Origin: Echinococcus granulosus
Taxonomy: Eukaryota > Platyhelminthes > Cestoda > Cyclophyllidea > Taeniidae
Length of the DNA: 64,000 nt
Reading direction: 5' to 3'
Assembly (NCBI RefSeq): GCF_000524195.1
Contig: NW_020170388.1
Span: forward strand, 1,695,262 to 1,759,261
Shown here: positions 13,311 to 25,300 of the stretch, one piece after another
How positions within the stretch are numbered: position 1 is the stretch's first letter
Layout: each line of letters begins with the position of its first letter
Translations under genes and position numbers: made by a program
The notes under the pieces: generated by a model
The model's input: the letters and a program-made list of their open reading frames with translations, nothing else
Database searches by the model: none
Told to the model about the DNA's origin: nothing

Positions 13311-16300
13311 GTGAGAAGGAGGTGATGGTATTGGCGAAGAAGGTTCATCACATCCTCAATGCAGATGAAAAGCCCACAAGGAATAGCTCCCTACCTTCGG
13401 GGTAATTGAATATTTTGTAAATATGTATTTATCCTGCAAGCTTTGATTTACAACTCCTCGACTCTTAGTTGGCGATTGTTGCCCACTGCCCAGAAGATAT
13501 TGTAGTGGTGTACACCTGACCCAGATTCCTTTGACCGAAACGTCCTCCAGACTGGCTATCGAAGCCGTCGGGACAATGTAGGTTGGTGGCTTCTAGAAAG
13601 ACGAATAGAACGTTTTTTTTTTCTATTGTTACAGGGACACTAAGCAAATTTGCAAATAAGGGAGATTTTCAGCACATTGTTTAATTTACATCAAGACTTT
13701 CAGCCCTAGTTATTATTTTGGTTTTTAACAGCCAAATCAACCTACTTGCATACCATTATAAGTAGGCAGATGATTTTTAATATCATATTAATAAGAGACA
13801 ATTTAGTAAAACCAGACACTCTACTGAGGGTAAACATCCTCACGAATTGCTTTTGCATGAATAAGGAGTACCAACGAAAAGACTTAGTCGTATACGCTTA
13901 AACAGGTACCTCTATTCAAGTTAAAGCCGTACTTCCACTCTGGAGAAGAAATAGACATCCCAACGTTGACCTCACTTGAATTCATTTTGTCGTGGCCTAG
14001 TTTTTGGTCACGTGAGTTTGGACCCTGTCGGCCTCCCGACCAGAGTAAACAGTAAACAAGGCTTAGAGACAGACATACCCGCTTTGCCAACACGTATAAA
14101 TAAGAAACGGGAGAACAAGTAGTGGAGATCATTGACGAAACAGGGTGGTCTAGCTCCCGTACACTTATAGTATTTGATCGGCCTTGACCTTATGGCAAGC
14201 ATCAGCACACTCAAAGCCTAAATGTATGTGCTATCGGCTAATTAGGAGGGAGTGCGACAAGGGGACGAAGTGCTAGAATGTACGAGAATTAGCCATGAAA
14301 ATGGGAACTCCTAGAGCACCGGAACGGAAATATTGTCTGGGATTGTAGACAACCACAGCGCAATGATTTAATTAAGCACCTTTAGTAGTGTGCCTTGATA
14401 AAAAGTATTAAAAACCAAGTAAGTTTCAGCTAAATGACTCATTTGAGCGCTATCTGGCGAACTTGGCTAGAAAATCGTAAATCTCATGCAAGTGAGCCAA
14501 GCCAGTTACACTTTGAGTTGGCCAAAATTGTGCCTCTGCATACCTTTTCAGAAAGTAATAAAATAACTAAGAATAGGGATGAATCAACGCACTTATACAT
14601 GTAATGTATAAATTTTTGGTAAGTAGGTGAAGGGGTAGCCGGATTTTCCGGTCTTGCAAGCTGCACTAAAAAGTGGATTTGTATGAGAGAATGAGAGCAT
14701 GAAAATAATAGTGCGCCAGTATATTAACACTTTATTCGAAAAAAAGAAAGTATGCGGAAAACTTGGTTCACGGTCAAAAGATCTTTTGCCAAACACTTAA
14801 ATTTGGATCATTATAAGAAAGGTATCCAATCCGATGAGGAATTTTTAAAAATTTTCCGAATTTCTTCTCCACTCACAGTGGATACAAATCATAGGCCTCA
14901 TTCTGGTAGCAGAAAACACATAACCAAGTAACAGGTCTTATATTATTTGCGAGTCATTCTGCCTAAACATCACTTCAAACTATACTAGCTCATCTCACTA
15001 GAATCTTGCACACACCATAGGCATAAAAACTGAGTCCCTTCCAACAGTTCTAACTCAAAAAAACTTTATAAAATAGGGGGCTATTCCTCTGATTTGACAA
15101 CCGGAAGGATGGGTGGGTGATCCCACAGCACTTCTGTTACTTCACTCTCCTGCCTCCGGTTATAGACCCTTGAATAAAGAGAACTAGTCAGGCGGGACAT
15201 ATTTGCTCAGTACGGGAGAGGATGCCTTACAAATCATCAAAGCTTAATTAGGGGATAGTGGAGGGAGAGAAGGTTCAGCGTTCATCGCCTCCTAGGGAAG
15301 GTGCAATCCCACCGCTCTCAGTTATTCTTCTCGCTTCTTGTTATTTTCTAGTAAATCTCAAACAAGACGGAGGGGAAAGGGTAGTCTAGTGAATAAAAAA
15401 TGAGTCAGTAGTTATAAGATAGCGAGTTTTTGTGCGCGACTTCCTTGCTGAAAGGGTTCGAGACTACAGACATGGTAGTTATTAGGGAATTACGAAATCT
15501 AACAAATAAACTATCCAGTGTTTGGGCGAATTTTGCAACAGTGTGAAAAAATGCTTTTTTTTACCATTTGAAATAAAGGATTGCCTGAGGGTAGCAAAAT
15601 TATTAGGAAGGAGTCTTGAAGCAGAAAAGAAGGACCACTCTGGAAAAGCGTATTGACTGAAGAGGCGAAGAAGCAGTCCTACTGCCACGATAGGGAAAAA
15701 TAAGAGGGAGAGAGGTACAGTTCGGTTCAGTTCCTAACCGTAAGGGGATCGGATGAATAAAGATGAACACACATGTACGCAGAGACAGGAAACCACGTGC
15801 ACTCCTATAAGTTTCCATATGCAGCTGTGTGGGGACAAGTGTCCCTCTCCCTGACTGACTACCTACCTGCCTCCTATTCCATGGTTGGGTGGTTTTGTAT
15901 GATAGACTGAGGCTTGCTTTTTACTGTACCATATCACATGGTAGCCAAAGACGGTGCAGAGTGGCATTTGTGAATACTGAAATGGCTCCGTGAAGTGGCA
16001 CATTATAAAATTATAGTTGTAAACTATCACATTGTAAAGGCAGGGATTTACGGTGGAGTAGGGCGATGGCAAAGCAAGTTACTCTTCTTCGTTTACTTCT
16101 TTATTTTTGATAATTTGTCACCAACTAGCTTTTTTATTCTTTCAGGTATATGTGTTTTAGACAGGTGAAAATTTATGAAAGAAGTGAATAAAATCGGTGA
16201 TTTTAATGTTTTAGTAAAATTGGAGGAGAAATAGTGCCCTTTCAGGTGCCGTGTTCTTACATGATTGCTGCAGCTGCAGTGGACAAAAGGCCTACTGATG

Positions 16301-19300
16301 GTTGAATTGGATTTGAGCACGAATCCAACCATTTGTGTCCTGTCATAGATAGAGAGATGTTCCAAATTCCCGGACAAAACCTAAAAAGCTCTAAACATAA
16401 TCATAACCGAATAAACGATAGCCTTATCAAAGTTTAATTGGCCAGGATACACCCTTTGATAATTGAAAAAAACTTCCGACTTATTTAAAAGGATATTTTA
16501 TAATGCATTTGGCCAGTTTCTTCCTCAAGTCATTTTTGGATCACTACTTTAACTATCTTTTAGAATCTTTTTTCTTTCCGATAAAACCAGCCGATGGTGT
16601 CTTTACTAGACTGTGGAGTTATTGGTCAGGATGGCACTTACTTAAACGCCTTTCTTGAATTGGTTCTCTACTCCACGATGAAGGGAATCTCGGGTGCAGC
16701 CGCTTAAAGGTGCTTTAGGGCCCAAAATGCCGGGATAAGAAAAATCTTCCGGGAAGTGAATTCACCACTTTTATTGATACATTCAACCAAATTGTGGAAA
16801 AAATTAGAGTTTTAAGTTTTTAAAGGGGATGAAGAAAATTTGCGTAATTTAAAAGCACCCCCTTGAGGCATGAGGGAGTACAAGAGTCTCGCTTACTTGA
16901 TAACAACAGCATATTACTGGCTGTCATAATACAAAAATGCTCTTGTAAGTTATCATTTTGTTTTATTTTTAACAATTATTTTGGAAACTTTATGAGAGAA
17001 AATGGGGCTCGTTTCTAGGGATGTTGGGATTATACTGTGCTTGCAAACAATTTGGAATATAGTCAAACAAAAGCTTTATCAAGAAGTAGCTACTAACCCC
17101 AGATTGTTTTTGGCTAAATGCACGCATCTTCTTGTTTCTTCATAATACCAGAAATGTTTGCCTCAAAACCAACCGAAGCGACAATTTTAAAGGCTTTTTG
17201 ATATCCTCGTCCTTTTCAGATCAGACCGTCAGTTTGGTACAGCAGCATCACCCTCACAGATTTCAGCCCTCCGAGCCAAAACTCTAAGTCCTCCACCCCA
17301 GTTTGCTTCTTCGAAGACCCTTCTCAATTCCCCTCCCGCCAATTCAATGACTTCTGACTCCAGTAGTACATCTACCTGCACCCTTGCTGCTAATACGAAG
17401 GAATCTAATGCTTCACTCCAAAACCGAATCACATTAGGCAATTTTTCCAATCTTGATGATACTCCGACTCCGTCAAATCGTGGAACTCCTGAACCTCGTG
17501 CAACCGTTGCGGCAAAGCCGCGAGTAGTGGTGGAAGAATTCAACACTCTCACAATCCCAACCATGCCGATGTCTCCACGATCTCCTCGCCTCTCGCCGCG
17601 ATTGAGTGGAGCTGGAGAAGATCACCTAGAGGGCTCGTTAGGTTATGGACCTCTGAGTCACATTAAACTACCCTATTCGACGCCTGTGATGCAGAGAATG
17701 CATCAGACGACGGGAAGAAGTGGCAATGTAGGTTATTCAAAGCGAGAAAAGTCGTCTCTTTGTTCGGGTCAACCGATTTCTGAAGGTAAGCTATTGTAAT
17801 TTTAAAAGTACAGAAACCAACAAAGTCAATGATTTTTTGACGGAAGGAGGAAAGGGGAAGGGGAACAACTGCCCTGGATACCTTTAATATGATTCATTTC
17901 AAATGTCCATTGCTATCCGGTCTCACTGAATGAGCTTTTAGAAAAAACTTCTTAATGCCTTAGCTTCGTGAATTTTTCACAATTTTTTGGGAAAATTTAT
18001 GCTGATTAGATAGCAAATTGTAGACTATTATCCTTTAATATTTTTTGAAAATTTTCTGCCAAATGTCAATGTCATTGTGTTATAAACGAGTCCACAGTTG
18101 CGCCAAGTGTCGCAATATTAAAGAAACAAGGTTCAGGCTTTAAGTTCATGCTATAAAATATCTTTTTCATCAAAACTGGTCCATTCCTTTGTACAACTGA
18201 TATTGGATGTATCATGTTTCCGGTGGCAGTTTACTGGACACGAAAATAGAAATTTTTAAGCCAATATTGTTTAAAATATCCTAAAAGTCAATTTTTAGGA
18301 AGAAATTATTAAAATGACAAAAAACTGAATTACACGGGGCATAGAATTAAAATTTCCACTTTTTGTAAGAGCCTATAGGGGAAACTTTACGCACTATTAG
18401 AAGAAATGTTAGAGGAGAAAAGATTGCATTCTCCTGAGTTTTTCATATCGTATGTCAGTTTTCCTACAAAAGCTTAGCCTTTATATTTAGTTAGGGCATG
18501 AAAGTATCCTCCAGCTTCAAAAAAAGCTGGGGAGATTTTGCAAGTAGGCTTTGAGGGATTAAGCAAGTCTCTCACCAACTAAACTGAATGCTTTAAAATG
18601 GCTGAGTGTAAATTATACAGGTGGATTTGTGCAAGATAGGGGTTCAAATTTTTTTGTCGCCTCTTGTAAGGATCTGTATACTAATTTCAAGTACTCAATG
18701 GGATTTATTCAATAGTTTTTCTTACCGTAGATCTGATCTTTCAAATCCCAAATGTCAGACCAGATTGAGGTTTCTACTTAAGGTCACTTTTTAAGCAGTC
18801 AGACAATATGGTTTGAGCATCTTTTGAGTGTGCAAAATTGCATGGTGGTAATTCAGACAAACAGGGATAGAGAGAAGAAGGAAATCGAAATTCACCCTTC
18901 AGTGGAGGTAGAGCGAGATATATGCCTGTAGATAGAGCGGGATTAAGCAAACTTGAAGCCAGACAAGGGCAACTGGGGAAAATGAAGCCCACCGGGGAGC
19001 AAATAGGCGATCAAGAAAAAAGCCTCCCGATCTCTCTAAAGGTTTCAAGGGTAGTGAACTAGCAAAATACCTTAAAAAGCAATTTCAAGAAATTTGAAAC
19101 GGCAAAGCAAGGGTGACAATTTTTTAGCAAGTCGATGTCCAAGCTGATAAATTTTGATCTCAGGGCTACGTATTATGAAGAGCTGTAGTGTGTGAACTTG
19201 GACTCTTGTTAAACTCTTACCTAGGCTAGTCAGTAGACAAAGTCGCCCACTTTGCCGACAAATGTGCATACTTGACAGTTAGATGGCCAATGAAGAATGT

Positions 19301-22300
19301 CTAAGACGCGAGATGACCCTGGCCATACATATTTATACCATTTGATCGACCCTGACCTTATAAGGGTTAGTAGCACATTTAAGGCACATCTGCACGTGAT
19401 AATGAGTCGATAAGGAGGGACTGAAAGGGAGAGCACCTTTTTAGGATGTTTGCAAAGTAGCTATGAAGTCAGAATTGTCCAAAAAAGCAAAAAAGAACTT
19501 TTTTGGAGTCGTAGACAACTCCAGAAGTGATCTAATCGAGATGAATATTTTCCAAGAATTGAAGAAAACTACTTCCAGTAAATCAACTCGTCGGTCTTAG
19601 CGGAAACAATAAGGTGGAACATTTGACAGCCAAAAATTATTTCTAGAAATAATTCTTCCTATCTATTAACTGAAAAGGCAATCTTGAAGACCTTTAACCG
19701 ACAAACAAAATTTATTTCTCCGATGCATAATCCATAGGACTGCCTCCTTGCTTGTTTGTTTTGTGCGCACAGGGAGAGGTCATGACTCCTCCTTCCTCGT
19801 CCACTGATACACTTTGAAAACGAGAAAATTTTTAGTGTTCTCTTAAGGCAGCCGCCGAATCAGTGGTTAATGGAACCTTCCAACTGGTGCAGAATTGGCT
19901 TCTGTCAAAAAAATAAAAAAATATGGCTTCTTGACAATCGCATTGTGTAATTAAGTTTTAAGATATTTTGAGCCTAAAATAAGGCAAAGTATTCTAGTGT
20001 TTTTTGAAAATCTCATTAACCTAGCTTTCTGCATTTTCAGCTTTCGGTTCGCATACGAGCTTGTCATCCTCCGGCTCTGTTATGTCACCAGTAAGTAGTA
20101 AAATAAAAATGAAAATTTTATTTTCACAAAAAAGGTATTCTCAAAGTAGCCTTCTTCATTCAAGCAATAAAGTGTAGCTAGCTGTTGCTTTTTATGGACT
20201 AAAGTACCGTAAGTGTATTTACTTCTGTCAAACTGATAAGTGTACTGCTACCCGCCAAAAGCTTCCCCCTCCTCGTTGTTTGCCACTCATCGACATTTAT
20301 CGTGCTAAGTGAGGAAATTTCGGCCCACTGAAGTAATTTTTTTTCCCTTTCTTGCAATAGCATAATCACCGAGCCTTGTTTGCTTCCGAGATACCCAAAA
20401 CGCTGCATACACATGTTGGTTTTAAAAGTTGTCTTTGGCATTTTCGTCTGAAGGTCGCCCTGTTGGTTACCACTTGTATATCTCCTTCCACTTCCTTTTC
20501 CTCTTGGCAAAAATATTTCGGGACTTGAAGGTGACGATAACAAGTATAAATAGATATCCATGACTTATTGTACTCTGAAAGGTTCACTGCTCGACCTTTT
20601 TATAAATCCACAGGCATCGAGAAGCAGCAAGTTACCTTTTTAAACCTTAAAAGTACAGCTGATGCAAAAAAGACCAGATAATTAAAAAAGACAATGAATC
20701 CTACCGTTTTCTTGTTTTTTTCCAATAGGGTTTAGGGAATTCGGCACAAATTTTACTGTTGGTGTAGCTTGCATTTCTAATCAAAAAGGGCGGAAGTGAT
20801 TCTACTACATTCACTAGCAGAAGATTACGCGTTTAATGCAAAAAAACGGTCGCTTCAGTTCGGTTGTACAAGCGGATCTTCAAAAAGTGCTGCCTTGTTT
20901 TGTTTAAATTGTATACCAGAGTAGACGGTGTTAAAAATGCCGCCTTCAAGCTAAATTGCAGAATTTTCACTAAGGACAACAGAGTGTTTTTCCACCTAGT
21001 AGAACAGTCGCTTTCCTAATCAAGGGGAAGTAGTTTTGGAGCTGCGGTATTTAAGGCAAAATAAGTGAATGTAAACGTATTTTCTAATAAAGATATTTTG
21101 TGAAGTTGTACGGGTACTTTTTCAAAGGGCTTTCTGATGCAGAAACCCCAACCTTCCTCTAACCATAACAAGCCAAGGTAGCGTACGTTACTTGAGACAA
21201 AGCACAATGACAAACCGTGGAGACTGATATTTCCGCATGGTTAGAGATATGTAGCTAAACAAAGTATCAATTTAAGATATTGGCTCAAATTAAACTCAGA
21301 AAAGAGCCAGCTACCTACGAGGAGGAGAAAAAAGAGGAAAGAGAGGGTTGATGGGTGTCAGATTATGGTATTGTAATAATCTATTTGTCACTCATAATCA
21401 AAAAGGCATATTTTTTAGTTCAAATGAATATACTATTAGTGGCGCCTTAGTGAGTGAAGATACTACTGCCTTGATTTCAGCGTGAGTCCGAAATTTCTTA
21501 ATGCTAATTTAAGCGCTTATTTTACAGTTTGAAACAGTCATTTTTTGACAACTTTTTCTAGTAAATATGAGCAATAAAAATAACTAATTAAAAAATCCTA
21601 CATTAGATGCGTCATGCAAAGGATTTATTCAAACCTGCAGACATTTTTTTTCTGGATCACTTTTCCCATTCCAGTAAACCATCGCTTACTGAGAAAAAAT
21701 TAGGTAAACTGAAATCGTGCGAACAAAATTCACTACAAGTTGGGCCTTCTTCCTACCTTTATCGGAGTTCAAACGATGCGCAAAACATGCAAAACCCCGC
21801 ATTTCGTGTTGACTAACGAGATCCTAAAATTGATGCAATCCAAACTGCGAAACACAGTGAATGGGAGGGCTACGAAGTTGCACCCACAGGCGAGATGAAT
21901 CATCATTCTAACATCAGCAGCAGCACTAACAACAGCAACCGAGAGCCCTGAAATCCCACACAACTGCTGTTACGCATTCTAGAGAGCGAAACACTTGTCT
22001 ATGCTCTAAATACCTGTGTGCTGATGTTTGTGCAACGTTGGGCCATGGCGTATGAACAAATATGTGTATGATCGCTTTGTCATTACCACTATAACCTCCT
22101 TTTTCTCCACTATATCCTCTTTGCTTCGTTCTTTTTTGTCGAATTTAAGCGTTTGTGGTTGTTTGGTCCGCAAATATTTTGCTTCATGCGTGTCTCCTGC
22201 CCTCTCAGCTTTTCAAGATCTGTCCATTTGCTTCAAAGACAAGAATCTGACAACAAGCCAACACCTCATTTTATCACACGAAATGATAGGTGACAGTTTC

Positions 22301-25300
22301 GAACAAAAGTATCAATCTTGGCTGCACTTTCGTACTTACTAAAATAGGTTTGAATAAAAAGTTATTTAAACGAGGTAATTTCCTTTAAATATAGAATAAC
22401 TTGGAGGCAAATTGTACCAATTTGCAGGCCGTTAAGCCCCTTTATTTTTTAATAATATAATTTATTTGTAAATTAATGGTCTTCTTACACATTTTATTCC
22501 CTAGGCATCAGATTCTGCATTTGAGGTGAGTATCTTTCTGAACTCTTCACTTATCGGTACTTTTAAAATTTAAGTAGCCAGTATATTTTGCGAATTCTGT
22601 AGGCAGCAAAATTAAGGCGTGAACTCGAACTTGCCCACCAGAAGGTCGCAGCACTCACCTGTCAGCTATCCGCAAATGTGAGTGTACATCTGACCGCACA
22701 ACCCACATACTACCTAAGGATGTATTTTTTTTCTATCTAAAAAGGCATACCTTTTCAGCTTTAACTTATACTTCATGGTTAATATCACCGTTATTTGATG
22801 GCGATAATTCTTCGTGGGGGTATTTTAGTGAAGTGTCCTGATAAAATATTGACAGAAACCTTGTTGATGGAACCTGCTATACACCAATTACTGAACCATC
22901 TTGTCTACCACTTGATGAGAAATTGGTTTTGATTTTTCCATCTAGACAAGCGTTGTTCAAGCCTTTGAACAGAGTCTCCAAAGCATGAACCAACGGCTGC
23001 ATCAACTTTCAGCTTCATCAGCACTCAAGGTGGGCCACTATTTTTGACCTTCTTTTATTTCCGAAAAAGTACTTAAAATTTGTCTAGTTTTGCCAAAAAC
23101 TAAATATTCGTCAATTTTTCGACTTTGACTCCTACATCATCAGTGAAACTGGTGCGACAGTTTCCTTGTATTTTATGCAAATTACTAAAACAAACTACAT
23201 CATACTACTAACAATGGGTGTAGAAATAGTTAGCAGCTCATTATTGCATGGATTAAATGTGGAAGAAAAGATGTCGTAAATTATTATTACTTTTATATTT
23301 ACGCAGGAGAGGGAAGTACAAGAGCTGAGAAAAATTATCGACAGATTTAGGTGTCAGGCTCTACAGAATGACTGGCCCCCTGCCATGGAGAATGCGAGGA
23401 ATGGGAGGAAGCTCTCACAATCTCAAGAGTTTGTTAAATCTCACCACATACTTGATTCAGGTTAGTTTTTACCTTCAGGACAAATCGTAGTCAACTTGAG
23501 ATTACATGAAGTACCTCAAACATTAAAGACTAGTAAAATCCTCAATTCTGCGTGTTTTTTTGGAGAGGCAACTAAGTGTTTCTTCTCTCACCGATTCTTT
23601 TCATCTATTCACGTATCAAGTGATGCTGTTAAGGCAGGGGTTTCTTCTACACAATAATTTGTTTGACATTTACTGTGCACCAGGTATGCTGAAGTTATAC
23701 TAGCATAATATGGAAGTAGCCTGCATTTCCATCAACTTCTTGGTCTATTTGGCCTATAGCAAAATGAGAGTATGGTACCTCTGGCGCACAAAGTAGTGAG
23801 GTCAGGTTGTCAACACGCACAAAGACGTGCGTGTCAGTGTCCATACTTGTGAGTTTATTTTGCAGATATATAAATAAAATTGACTGGGCTTAGACCAAGA
23901 CGATGCATAGAAGCTGGCTCCACGACCTAGAATTAAAGCTCAGGTGGTTAGACAAGGTTAAATTTTGTACAAATTAAACGACCCAGTAGTCTTAATTAAG
24001 GACAAATTGACTCCCAATCTTTTGAAAATAGCGGAAATTTTGCTCTATAAGGCGCTGTTAGCATAAACAACCTCTCCTCCTATCAGATGTGGGAGGAATG
24101 AAATACCCATTCATGTCGCCTGACTACCACATTTTGAGGACTGTTAAGGTGTTCTTAAATGAGTACTCATTGTCCGGTGGAAATACTAACAAACAAAAAG
24201 AGAGAAGAAATACTGCCTGGACATTCACTCTCTTTTGCCTCCCAGAAATGCTGCAACAAGCAGGCAGTCTATCTAGCCTTGTGCACGGTCCCCATGCCAT
24301 TACTGGTGGTGGCGGTGGGGCATATGGCGAGGTGGGCCGGTACCTTCACGACTCCACCGGTCGTGGCTTCATGTCACCCAGCTACATGCCCATCCGCGAT
24401 TCCTTGGATCGGGCCAATAAGAAAGCAGGCTGGGTTCGTCCAACACCGTTTTTCATTTTTTTTTTTTAATATCGGTCAAATGCAACTGTTATGGGACAAT
24501 GTGGATTACAAGTGAAGGGCTGCAATACTTCGATTTGGTACTATTTAACTTCATAAATAATTAAGTCATATTTTTCCCCCACTTGTAGGCACAACTCATG
24601 ATTTAAAAAAGATAAAATCACTACATTCTTGTCTTACTATGGAAGAAGTAGATGCAAAGTTGTAGTAGTGGCTAACCCAACTTCATTATGGCCTTTAGCC
24701 CAAACAGATTTCATCAATTTTGACGCCACAATTTGGTTCAATTAACCGTTTTATTCCATTTTTTGTGTCTCTGGTAGTTGCGTTCTTCCATCAGTCGCGC
24801 ATTCCGACGCAGTAAAAGTCGCGATCCTCCTGATCGCACTAAGGTGACCTCCACCTCATCACAGGACCCTAACCAACCCAGTCCCAGCAGGTAAATGCAC
24901 AAATATCGTTTCAACCGAAATTAGTGAAGTAGCAGTTGTTTTATTTTGCTAAATACCTTGAAACACATCTCTTATTAACAATTATTACCGCAGTTATTAA
25001 GTTTTTTTGCCTCAAAACAAGAAGACACTTCACAGTCTTTTTTGATTATAGGGAAAAGGAGTCATTCAGTTTCCGCAGGTCCCTTTTATGTTCTTAAAGC
25101 AAACCCGTTTTCATTAAATTAGCTCAAGAAGAGATGTGATTTGTTAACAAATTCATTTTTACTTTATTATTGACTTACTTTTTCATTAGCTGCCCATTCC
25201 ACCAAACCAGGGTGAATGACATTTTGACACAACCTTTTTATGTTTTTATGACGTTTATTATAGCGGTTCAAGCGTGCGTCACTCCCCATCTAGTTCAAGT

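Larger units (their letters stand above)
17786..20040 (+). other. NAV intron, 2.3 kb
   Basis: Non-coding. It carries the second copy of the dispersed repeat (19192-19540) and a perfect 20-bp palindrome at 19635-19654. No exon-like segment was found. Confidence 0.6.

Noticed and set aside
15450..15470. GGGTTCGAGACTA, resembling a tRNA B box
   Set aside because: No matching A box or cloverleaf arms at the right distance.
17229..17564. 111-codon ORF on the - strand
   Set aside because: Shadow of NAV exon 2, caused by Ser/Pro codon bias on the + strand.
12400..17700. Search for SxIP microtubule-tip motifs in the NAV linkers
   Set aside because: RIPRP, TIPAT and TIPTM lack Ser/Thr at the required position, so no EB-binding site is claimed.
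20199..20561. 120-codon ORF on the - strand inside a NAV intron
   Set aside because: No recognised domain, no promoter or splice context, and a second overlapping frame is also open; most likely chance.
24089..24245. ATG-like upstream extension of NAV exon 8
   Set aside because: The frame is open, but a strong acceptor at 24245 and exact phase match with exon 7 show it is intron.
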